Source: Linum tenue
Lineage: Eukaryota > Streptophyta > Magnoliopsida > Malpighiales > Linaceae
Length of the DNA stretch: 64,000 nt
Assembly: GCA_946122785.1 (NCBI GenBank)
Contig: CAMGYJ010000004.1
Location: forward strand, 14,468,150-14,532,149
Reading direction: 5' to 3'
Within the stretch, counting starts at the first letter, position 1. Each line of letters opens with the position of its first letter. Below the pieces are notes generated by a model that ran no database searches, had not been told where the DNA came from, and was given only the letters and a program-made list of their open reading frames with translations. Of the stretch, positions 55,509-64,000 are shown one piece after another. The translations under genes were made by a program, and so were the position numbers.

Positions 55509-57024
55509 CTAATCCTCTTCGATCATTTCAGCTGCCTGCCTCTCCTTCTCTTGTTCCTCTGCAAAAGGGGAAATGGAAATCGAAGTTCACAAGAGTAACT
55601 AATATGGAAGTCCAAAACTTTTTTGGACCATGCCGCTATGGGATAACAAACAACCAAACTATCCAAAATGGAATGTTTTTCTAACTTACCCATAAGTTTG
55701 TACAGTGCTTTCTGTGTCCGTCGGTCAAGCTTCTCAAGCTTCTTCTGAACATCCCGACGCAGGTCCCAGTTTGGTTTCTTTGGAGCAATGTTGAGGAAAG
55801 GATCCTAAAGCACCAAAATAAGAACAAAGCCGAGCATTAGAACTGAGCTAAAACAAAAAAACAAAAAACAAAAAAGTGCTTAAAGAAGAGAAGAGGCTTC
55901 TGCTAGTAAAATGTGTCAGATCTAAGATGAGTAAGCATGCACCTCTTTCTTCTCCGGTGATGGAGGGGCTGCTGCAATCGGATCTTCAAACTTTGGTAGC
56001 ACTGGTGGAGCAAGCCTTCCCTCCTGAAGCTCCTTGGCTTGAGGTACATAGTTGCGAAACTTCAATCCTGCATTACTGGAATTGCCAGGAAGAAAATAAG
56101 GTGCTAAATACAGGTTGAATATATCACCGAATGAATCCCACAGAAAACATCCTAGCCGTTTAACTTTCTTATGAGCTCTTGAAAATTGACATGGGAACTT
56201 ATCGGTGGAAGGTCAAACTAAACCATTAACTCATAGATGTAGATGTGCCTGCCATCTACTAGCAGATGTATTTCTAAATTTTCACCGTACAAGAAACTGG
56301 ACAAACATACCCAGTTTAATCACAATTCATGCTTGGAAGCTATCAAAGAAACTAAAACCACAATTAGCATTGTTCAGTCTAAACCCAACAAAGGAAGCAG
56401 CTGCACAGAAAGCTAGAGGTGCAATCAACAGTTCTAATCACATGGAGGCACAAACCCCAGGCAATGAGAGTCGTTCTTAAGTTCTTTCTAGAGTTCCCTA
56501 CTGTGCTTTTAAGTTACTTTCAATACTAACCTACCCTGTTTGAACACTTATAATCAAGATGCAGTCCTGTCCAATCATCTACTTCAAGCCATTAGCCCCG
56601 ACAAAGAGAGCCGTTCTTAAGTTATTTCTACAGTTCCTTACTGTGATTTTCAGTTATTTTCAAAACTTCCTACTCCGTTTTAACACTTATTATCCAGATG
56701 CAGTCCTATCCAATCACCTACTTCAAGCCATACTCACTTAACCTACAATTTTACAGATTGATTCACAGCGATAGCAACAACAACTCTCGAATGGAAGCGC
56801 ATATTATTCTCATGCACTAGTAGTCAACTAATTTAAATCGCATATATATATCCAAGCTATACTCACTCGCCATTAGCTGTTTCGTCCTCCTGATCCGTCT
56901 TATCCTCGACTTGTTCTGAACCCTCATCCGGGGTGCTCATAAGCTCCTTAGCAGCTTTAAGATTCATTAGCCTCTCACGCCGCGCCACCGCAGCTTGTTC
57001 GATGGAATCCTCCTCACTCGTCAT
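55509..57024 (-). CDS. CCDC12: CCDC12/cwf18 pre-mRNA splicing factor (4 coding exons, 151 aa)
   Basis: Exons on the minus strand: 57024-56867, 56075-55943, 55804-55690, 55558-55509; introns GT-AG, total 456 nt, stop TAG at 55511-55509. The product is a small nuclear protein of the cwf18 family, associated with the activated spliceosome. Landmarks: an N-terminal arm with RRERLMNLKAAKELM, an acidic linker, GLKFRNYVPQAKEL (about residues 56-69), DPFLNIAPKKPNWDLRRDVQ and KKLEKLDRRTQKALYKLM (about 98-135), and a charged helix ending EMIEED. Length is close to animal CCDC12 (about 166 aa). A leader exon probably lies at about 57259-57400, joined to 57037. It shares a promoter region with the hAT-derived gene. 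The largest intron is 56076-56866. Confidence 0.92.
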
Positions 57025-57692
57025 TGTTTCGTTTTACCTGCATCGCAATTATTTATCTCCATGAAAATCCCCCTCCCAAACACCAACCATGTGGGAAAAC
57101 CCCCAGAAGGAAAGTACTCAAGAAGCAGCCAACCCTCAAAAGTTACAATCAAGCTAATTGAAAGTGAAACCCTAGATAAAAAAAAATCATACCAACTAAA
57201 GTATTTCTAGTTCCAGAGCGCGGTAAGAGATGAGTAAACAATAGGAGAGAAACCAAACCTCCTTCTCCGGCAGGCCCGCCGTCGAGCCTCTGAAACTGTA
57301 AAACTCCCTGTTATGACTTCTGAGTTCCGATACCGACAACTGATTTGCTTCAGCGGCGCCCTTCGTCAGCAACTTTATTTCTTCTTGTTTTTGTTGTCTT
57401 TTTTTCCTTCTCCCAGATTACAAAGGAAAATGGCGCTGGGCCATGGGCCGAACTGCCGGCCCATTGTTTAACTGCTTTTGGATCAAGAAAATCGGGCCCG
57501 ATAACTATTTATGACCGTTGATGGACTTCCCCCCATAAAACCCCGCTGGCGCTCTTTCCCTCTTCTCCAAAAACTTTTCCCTTTTCAAGGAAGGTTTTCC
57601 CACTTCGAGGTTTCCGATCGTTTCTCCGCCGCTTCATTTGCCGTTGAGAATCATTCTTTCGTTTCCCAGTTTCCGATCATCGATTGAAATCA
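57025..57692. promoter_or_regulatory. Bidirectional promoter region with site II motifs
   Basis: It lies between divergent start codons 668 bp apart. TGGGCC at 57437-57442 and 57444-57449, its complement GGCCCA at 57458-57463 and a CGGGCCCG palindrome at 57493-57500 form a cluster of site II-type elements, bound by TCP factors and common in promoters of housekeeping genes. A TATAAAA-like box (CATAAAACCCC) at about 57534 precedes the hAT-derived gene. Confidence 0.6.
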
Positions 57693-59813
57693 ATGGAAGG
57701 CGACGCCGGGATCCCTATGCCTTCTAAACGGAAAAGGGAACAAGCTAGTGATGGTGAAGAAGACCTCCGGGAGCAGTTCGACACCAGCCGTCTACGGAGG
57801 CATGTAGAGAAGCATCACCCGGAGATGCTGCCGGAGGACGACGAAGTGGAGCAAGAAGTGCCGGCCGCGGCGACGGCGGAGGCTGTCCAAGAAGAAGAAG
57901 AAGAAGAAGAAGAAGAAGAAGGAGAAGACTGCTGGGAGGATTTCGACAAGGACGCTATGAGGAAGCATATGGAGGAGTGCCATCCGGAGAGGCTTTCAGA
58001 GTGGCATTCGGCGAAGGATGAAGTACCGACCGCCGGTGTTAAAGGTAAGTCCGGCGCCGATGATTTGTATGGGCAATTACCTGGAGGGGAACAACTAGTT
58101 AGGCTTGCGGTTGCCGAATCTTTACCGATTCTGTTCAAAGACTGCACTCTATTCAATCTATTTGTCCAGACTATGAATCCCGCGTACCCTAAATTCTCTG
58201 CGAAAGTTTTGAGGAAAGCTGCGATGGCCTATTATGCGAAAGAGACGGAGTCTTTGCTTCACGTTCTGAGGGATTTGAAGGTTCGAGTCTCTTTCGCCAG
58301 TGGCCTGTGGTCGAGTTCTGATGTGTTTCTCGAAGGGGTCATTTATCTTTACTTGAGCTGTCACTGGATTGATGAGAAGTGGGAGATGCAGAGCAGGGTT
58401 TTAGGGTTTCAGCAGCTAGACTGGCCAATGGAGGATCCTGAGAATGTTTCATCTACGATCACGAAAGTGGTTTTGAAGTGGGAGCTTGAGGGGAAAGTTC
58501 TCTCAATCAATTTCGATGACAGGACTAATGTTACTGCAGCTGTCTCGAAGTTACAGACTTGGTTCAACCCCATATTGGATGGTCATCTTTTCCAGAGCAA
58601 ATGTGCTCATCACATTGTGAATTCGTGCCTCAAATATGGCTTCTCCAAGATTTCTAGCCTCCTCGATAAGGTAAGAAATGTGATCCATTTCATCCAGGAA
58701 TCAAACATTGAGCAGCAAGTCAAAGACAAGTGCAGCCAGAGTGGTTTGAGGTTTAAAAGATTGCTTTGTGATATACCCATGTGGAGTAACACTACATATG
58801 AAATGTTGGATGCCTTCATTCGTTATCGTTCCATACTTATGGAGCTCTGTAGCGTTGAGCATGCTGCTGGTAATTATTGTGGCACGCCCTTGACGGAAGA
58901 TGAATGGAGCGTTCTATGCAGCTTGACAGACTTCTTGGAAAGGTTCAAAGCAGCTTTTGATATCTTCTGTAGTGTTTATATTCCTACTGCTAACTTGGTC
59001 ATCCCAATACTCTACACACTGAGTGAAGCTTCTGCCCAGTATAGAGATGACAAGCACGTTGGCCAAATATGTGCTGGAATGGAGGCTAAGTTCTCAACTT
59101 ATTGGGTAGATGGTATTCCAATGGTGTATTGTCTCGCTACTATCTTGGATCCCAGATACAAGCTAGATGGTTTGTTGCATTTGCTGGATGGCTATCATGC
59201 TAACACTAAAGTATCCATCGGGGATACGAAAAATAAGATCAAGACACTGTTCTACAAAACATATGATGCATACTTCAAGCAGTATGTTCCTCTCATTCCT
59301 GAAGACCTGGTTCGGAGCGGCTGCAGCAGTAGTGGTACCAAAAGTGCAGTTCGTCTTGTGCATAGCTCAAGAGACGGTGATGGTAAAAAGGGCAGCGACA
59401 CGAAAGCTTCTTCCCATTCCGAGATCCAGTACTACTTGTCATCTGATGATGTGTCGAGTCTCGGCCTGGAAGAAGACATTGATAAGCTGGACATGCTTGA
59501 CGTGTTAAAATGGTGGAAACACAACCAGGCTAGATATCCGGTGCTGGCTACCGTGGCTCGCGATGTGTTGGCGCATGTAGCTTCAGCAAAGGTGCCTGAA
59601 GATACGTTTGATTTCCATTCGTCTGGTGTTAACGAACAGAGGAGGGAGATGGGTTCGAAGGCTGCGGAGATGTCTGTTTGCCTGAAGGATTGGATTAGAG
59701 CTGAGCTTCGAGAGCAGCGTCTGTTTGTCAACAGGTACGGGGGAGACGTTAGTAGTGATGAAGAGGAGAATGATGATGATGATGATGATGATGCGGAAGA
59801 GGAAGAGGGGTAG
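57693..59813 (+). CDS. hAT-transposase-derived protein, intact single exon (706 aa), RICESLEEPER/DAYSLEEPER-like
   Basis: Start chosen at ATG 57693. Parts: a basic KRKR patch (12-15); two short BED-like remnants (about 31-46, LRRHVEKHHPEML; about 79-104, W..F then MRKHMEECHPERL) separated by ten glutamates; a hAT RNase H-like body (about 130-500) with FASGLW (201-206), NFDDRTN (273-279), CAHHIVN (304-310), DIPMWSNTTYEMLDAF (360-375) and LATILDPRYK (481-490); a hAT dimerisation region (about 600-670, LKWWKHNQARYPVL, then PEDTF, then VCLKDWI); and an acidic tail. The TTDLW-type motif reads ASGLW, so the first catalytic Asp is replaced by Gly204. The fingers keep their His-rich halves but lack a Cys-X2-Cys. 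It is probably nuclear. No flanking inverted repeats, no stops: features of an exapted gene, function unknown. Confidence 0.9.
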   Translation: MEGDAGIPMPSKRKREQASDGEEDLREQFDTSRLRRHVEKHHPEMLPEDDEVEQEVPAAATAEAVQEEEEEEEEEEGEDCWEDFDKDAMRKHMEECHPERLSEWHSAKDEVPTAGVKGKSGADDLYGQLPGGEQLVRLAVAESLPILFKDCTLFNLFVQTMNPAYPKFSAKVLRKAAMAYYAKETESLLHVLRDLKVRVSFASGLWSSSDVFLEGVIYLYLSCHWIDEKWEMQSRVLGFQQLDWPMEDPENVSSTITKVVLKWELEGKVLSINFDDRTNVTAAVSKLQTWFNPILDGHLFQSKCAHHIVNSCLKYGFSKISSLLDKVRNVIHFIQESNIEQQVKDKCSQSGLRFKRLLCDIPMWSNTTYEMLDAFIRYRSILMELCSVEHAAGNYCGTPLTEDEWSVLCSLTDFLERFKAAFDIFCSVYIPTANLVIPILYTLSEASAQYRDDKHVGQICAGMEAKFSTYWVDGIPMVYCLATILDPRYKLDGLLHLLDGYHANTKVSIGDTKNKIKTLFYKTYDAYFKQYVPLIPEDLVRSGCSSSGTKSAVRLVHSSRDGDGKKGSDTKASSHSEIQYYLSSDDVSSLGLEEDIDKLDMLDVLKWWKHNQARYPVLATVARDVLAHVASAKVPEDTFDFHSSGVNEQRREMGSKAAEMSVCLKDWIRAELREQRLFVNRYGGDVSSDEEENDDDDDDDAEEEEG

Positions 59814-60069
59814 GAAGGATAGTAAATTAGTAATGGTAGGGATTAATTCATCCTTTTCTTTTATATTTTCGTTGAACTAATTAGTTATTTTTGCTGTTCA
59901 AGTTCCTCCGGCGGGATAATGACTTGCGGGTTATTTTGAGGCCTTCCTTCTGGCCAGTGAATATTTTTTGTACAACGTAAGCTACTCGACTCCATGTCTC
60001 CATCTACTTACTGTCAGCCTGTCAATCTTCGTTGTTAACCACTTGCTCGCATCCAAGAATCACGGTTAA
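59814..60069 (+). other. 3' flank of the hAT-derived gene
   Basis: AT-rich, probably 3' UTR for the first 100-200 bp (TTTTATATTTTCG, TTTTTTGTACAACG). No clear polyadenylation signal. Confidence 0.45.
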
Positions 60070-60077
60070 TTTTTTAG

Positions 60078-60689
60078 TAGACATGGGGATCGGGTTGGGT
60101 AATTTCGGGTTGGGAACTTTGGTTACGGGTCAGGTTATGTTTGGTTGACTTATTTCGGGTTAATAGTGATCCAACCCATTCGGTTTTGGGTCGGTTTACA
60201 GGTCATTTCGGGTTATGAGCGTTCTCAGAAACAATATCAAACATGTTTCATATTTTCTTAAAAGAACACAAATTTTCACATATGTATGACAATAGTTTAC
60301 CTAACACATGTCAATTAACATATTCTCAAATCCTCCCACGCTAATGAAATGAAATATAAATTGCGCAAATAGGCAGAAAACAATCACAAGAGTAATACTA
60401 CTACAAGAAACACATGATATTTGATTATCCTTAAACTCCAAAAATGTCATTCAAATCCTTGTGATTTTTTTTAAACATCTCACCAATTTATGAGTGATTT
60501 TATCATATTTTGAGAGTAATATATTAAATAGAACGGATCTAACAGGTCGACCCGCTGACCCACCCAACCCGACCCAAAAAATCACAGGTTATCGGGTTCG
60601 AGTCATTCGGATTTTGGGTTACAAAAATTTCTAGTTTTCGAGCGGTTTTGGATCGGATCAACTGGTCGAGTTGTAATTTGCCATGTCTA
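60078..60689. mobile_element. hAT-type non-autonomous element (612 bp)
   Basis: The ends read TAGACATGGGGATCGGG and, from the right, TAGACATGGCAAATTAC. The left flank TTTTTTAG (60070-60077) matches 60693-60700 if the T run has grown by three. The interior carries CGGGTTGGG / CCCAACCCGACCC phrases. Its right half (60400-60640) is shared with the relic at 63590-64000. Confidence 0.8.
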
Positions 60690-60919
60690 TTTTTTTTTAG
60701 GGTTGTTATTTGCAGCTAGACATTTACTATTTTCCGCCTTGCTTTTAGTGTCAATGTCATTCTTACCCAACGTTCAATTACAACACCAACCCTCATTCCA
60801 CCACAACACTACCAGCGGACTACCATTGTTATTGGCGCCAGCGCCAGACCACCTCGGCCAGGGCCATCGCCAGCACTAGACAACCATCGCCGGAACAGAC
60901 ATACCCCGTCCAACTCCGG

Positions 60920-61052
60920 CGGTCGGACCCCGTCCGATGCAGACGATCGAACCTCGTCCGTCGCCGACACGTCGAATCCGGTCCGTCGCTGGCGGTCGGA
61001 CCCCGTCCGATGCAACCGGTCGGACCCCGTCCGATGCAGGCGGTTGGACCAG
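60920..61052. repeat. 24-bp minisatellite, TCGGACCCCGTCCGA core
   Basis: About 5.5 units of 24 bp. The best-preserved unit reads CGGTCGGACCCCGTCCGATG plus four bases. Each core is a 6-bp inverted repeat around CCC. Confidence 0.85.
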
Positions 61053-61376
61053 TCCTTACCGTCCGATAACGACTGTTGTTAGAGACAAACACGGAAATTA
61101 TTAATAACCTAAACTTACCTTAGTTAAATTAAAAATTCCATTGGTGATACTAACTAGCAATGAAAAGAGGTAATGAATCAGACAAGCGGGGTATTAGGGA
61201 AGGTATAACTATTCCATCACTAGTCTACTAGAGACAAATATGGTAGGTTATGTAATTAAGTGATTATAACTAGAATAGGTAATTTTTTTAACAAGGAATA
61301 AAGTAATTAATTTATTAAATTCCGTTTTTGGTAACAATCAAAATTCAAAAGAGGAAAATAATTAATAAGTCCCTCT

Positions 61377-61466
61377 CCGTCGGACCGCCGGCGTCGGACC
61401 GGGCCTCACCGTCCGACCGCCTGCGTCGGACCGTCCCTCACCTTCCGATTGCCGGCGTCCGACCGC
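61377..61466. repeat. Second GTCGGAC/GTCCGAC repeat cluster
   Basis: Irregular units of CGTCGGACCG.CCTCACCGTCCGAC. It is related in sequence to the array at 60920-61052, 325 bp away. Confidence 0.75.
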
Positions 61467-62035
61467 GTTTCTAGGGCAGATCGACGTCAATTTCTTGAGT
61501 CCAAACCCGGCGATTTCTTTCTCGCCAATGTCGCCGAGTTTACATGACCGGAGCGAGCTGCGGTTGTGTTTTCGTGGTCGCCGGGGAGGATGGTTCAGAT
61601 GCCGTTGCGGGGTGGATGGTGTCAAGTTGGAGAAGAAGCGACATAGGGAACAATGAAGGGGAAAATGGGAACAAAGAAAAAGGCAGAGGTTTGGCGTTTG
61701 GCCTCGTCGACGACTAGGTTTAGGTCAGAATCAGAGGGAGGAAGGTAGGAAACGATGTCAATTCTAGGCGATTCTATCTTGTCCAATTTCTGGCAAACCT
61801 CACTTCAAAAGGTAAAGGCAAAATTGTCCGTTTGTTTTAAATCGTGGGCGACAAATAGCAGTTCATTAATTCTTATGTGATTTATTATTCTCGTTACATG
61901 ACACGATTTCTTATAGGATAATCATTTTCCTTTTGGCTCATGCACATGCTTGTGAGGGAAGGCTTAAAAGTTACGACCCATGAGACCAGACTTAAATACA
62001 TTAATTATTATAATTGAGATCATTAATTATTTTAT

Positions 62036-62511
62036 GGTGTGTTTGGATAGAATGATTTTGATTTGGTATTTGTGATTTTGATTTCTAAATGTCAAATCAT
62101 GTGTTTGGATATTAATTACATTTGGTATTTGGATTTGTGCAAAATTCATGGGGCGATTTCCAAATACATGTCTAGTGCATTACTTGTCAACTTCGAATAC
62201 ATTTCAACAACTAGTGATTTGAAATACCTCCTAACAAAAAATTGGACCTATTTGTAAAATATTAAAATTTTAGGTACTTATAGTGTGATGCAAAAATATA
62301 AAGATACCAAAATGTAATTTTACCATCAACATTTCTGGACCTTTTGTAAAATTTTAAAAGTTTAGGTACTAAATTATATGAAAAATAAGTTTGGGTACCA
62401 AACTGAGATTTACCAAAATTGGTAGTTAGTGACCAAAAAGTTCAAAATAAAAATAAAAAATCATGAAATTTAAAATACAATCAAAATACACATGAGTATT
62501 CAAACAAACGA
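62036..62511. mobile_element. Possible GTGTTTGGA-type MITE
   Basis: Left GGTGTGTTTGGATAGAATGA and right ...GAGTATTCAAACAAAC are roughly inverted. The interior is AT-rich with repeated ATTTGGTATTTG phrases. There is no target duplication. Confidence 0.4.
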
Positions 62512-63589
62512 ATTTGAATTACAAGTGTTTTAAATGGTAGGGTACATACAATCTTTGTCTTATATATACTAGCACAAGCCCAAACCATTGGCTGGGAAGG
62601 TTAATAATTAAATATTGGTCCCCCAAGTTTGATGTGTATGTAAGGTATGGGTAATTATTTTGCTTGTATTTTCGATGTTTAAAATGTCTGTTTTATTTGG
62701 AAATTGGGACATGATAATTAAGATAGTGGTCAACATATAATAGCAATGCACCTTATAAATTGTGAAACAACGTATGGATAATATTTCAAATGGATTATGA
62801 TGTACATTATATATAGTCATTCCACGCATTGAGTTACGACTTACCAAATAACTATATATTTAAATAGTTCACGAAGGAAGATATGAGAGTTGCTTTCCAT
62901 AATACATGCACAATCAATCTTGACGGTAGAAGAAAATATATGTCCTTAATTTGATGGAGGTTAAGGTGTCCATCAAACTTTTACCTTAATAGTCATGTTT
63001 CTTGTCGATCACCCTGCGAATTATAGATACAAAATTAGTTAGCAATAGTAAGTTGGACAATTTAGTGAGTTTGAATTGGCGTTCAAATGACAGTAGCTCT
63101 AGATATGTGCAACAACCACATAATTGTTTACCTGCAGACAAGCACATAATAACCAGTCACATCTAGTAAGTTAGTAAATTGTTAGTCAATCAGCAGAAAT
63201 TAGTGGAAACTTTTGGTTTAAGTGTAAATCCTACTCCACTCAAGTTTATCATGTCTCGACATCATAACTCAATATAGAACTCATATTATCTAATTATGAA
63301 AAACAATTGTTGGAGGTCGATCAAATTATAAATTCCATCGACAAACATTCAAAGACTCTCTGCTTCTCTCTCTCAACTCAGCGCACCCTAAACCCAAAAC
63401 CAAAAGAACCTATTGAGCAAGTTTCACTGTCCTCTAGGTCACACAAATTAAAGAGGAAACCCAACCAAAGAGAAGGGAAAGCCAAGAAAAGGAAAAGAAC
63501 ATCTCCTATTTAGTTTCCCTCTAATTTAGTTCTAAGCATGTTGTTACTTGATTCTAGACTTTGCAAATTACAACCCTATTCGTTAACCT
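62512..63589. other. AT-rich intergenic DNA, no gene seen
   Basis: A 68-codon + frame at 63307-63513 ends in a K/R-rich tail and is unrecognised. No splice context or element ends seen. Confidence 0.45.
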
Positions 63590-64000
63590 GCCTCGAATTC
63601 GCCCGAAAAATATAAGTTTTTATAATTCGAAATCCGAATGACTTGAACTCGATTAACCCATAATTTTTTGGGTCGGGTAGGGTGGGTTAGCGGGTTGACC
63701 TATTAGACCCGTTCCATTTCATATGTCACTCCCAAAATGATAAAATCACTCATAAATTGGTGAGATGTTTAAAAAAAATTCGCAAGGAATTGAATTATAT
63801 GATTAGAGTTAAGGATAATCAAATATCATGTGTTTCTTGGAATTTAAGGAAATCCGAATGACTCAAACCCGATTAACCCATAATTTTTTGGGTCGGTTGG
63901 GTGGGTTAGCGGGTCGATCCGTTAGACCCGTTTCATTTCATATGTCACTCCCAAAATGATTTAAAAAAATCGCAAGGATTTGAATGATATGATTAGAGCT
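63590..64000 (-). mobile_element. hAT-type element relic with internal 220-bp tandem duplication, cut by the window end
   Basis: In reverse orientation it is homologous to 60400-60640 (AACACATGATATTTGATTAT, CTCACCAATTTATGAGTG and GACCCGCTAACCCACCC-like blocks). Unit 63629-63848 is repeated from 63849 to the end of the window with scattered differences. Confidence 0.75.

Larger units (their letters stand above)
60703..61875. other. Possible degenerate DNA transposon containing GC-rich repeats
   Basis: The left phrase TTGTTATTTGCAGC and, from the right, CTGCTATTTGTCGCC are similar. Both are followed by text about equally spaced from the ends (GCTTTTAGTG...; GGACAATTTTGCC...). There is no target duplication and no coding domain; short minus frames at 60809-61092 and 61362-61625 come from the repeats. 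Confidence 0.35.

Noticed and set aside
57792..57983. Minus-strand frame with a run of phenylalanine.
   Set aside because: It is the complement of the (GAA)n tract inside the hAT-derived gene.
1..64000. CRISPR array, rRNA or bacterial-type operon.
   Set aside because: No regularly spaced unique-spacer repeats or rRNA sequence; the content is plainly plant nuclear.

Overview
This is a gene-poor, transposon-rich stretch of a flowering-plant nuclear genome, most likely a eudicot. The evidence is GT-AG introns, CACTA, Ty3/gypsy, Ty1/copia, hAT and Mutator-like elements with plant-type termini, and three plant genes. I cannot name the species.

Layout. 1-3385: small repeats, a foldback MITE and an orphan leader-like region. 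3386-20774: a decayed CACTA (En/Spm) transposon. It carries a TNP2-type transposase pseudogene and a second PB1-like/Transposase_24 pseudogene. It is interrupted by a reverse-strand gypsy-type LTR (about 6265-9148) and by a non-autonomous LTR retrotransposon with ~3.1 kb LTRs (10371-18401). 21486-23313: an Athila-like deletion derivative with perfect target-site duplications. 24003-29500: a dispersed repeat split by a Tat-type solo LTR whose left junction was later duplicated around 270 bp of foreign DNA. 29612-35554: relic repeats and featureless AT-rich DNA. 35564-37998: a Mutator-like element with a perfect 9-bp target duplication. 39580-39909 and 42419-43014: two hAT-type non-autonomous elements with perfect 8-bp duplications. 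40268-41834: a Pack-MULE carrying the N-terminal part of a malectin-like (CrRLK1L) receptor kinase gene. 43583-48550: a complete but decayed Ty1/copia element with 5'-TA...TA-3' LTR ends.

49859-59813 is the only host-gene island. It holds a BRO1-domain gene (+, 10 coding exons, 428 aa), a convergent CCDC12/cwf18 spliceosome-factor gene (-, 4 coding exons, 151 aa), and a divergent single-exon hAT-transposase-derived gene (+, 706 aa, intact). The last two start 668 bp apart and share a promoter region with TGGGCC (site II) motifs. 60078-64000 returns to hAT-type repeats and GC-rich minisatellites.

The three host genes are not an operon and have no evident shared pathway. The most distinctive items are the intact hAT-derived gene that appears to have lost its first catalytic aspartate and the cysteines of two BED-like fingers, the Pack-MULE with receptor ectodomain sequence, the LTR element whose excision in silico restores the CACTA reading frame, and the duplicated LTR junction with filler DNA. 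I saw no tRNA, rRNA or CRISPR locus and no clear evidence of a wholly new system.
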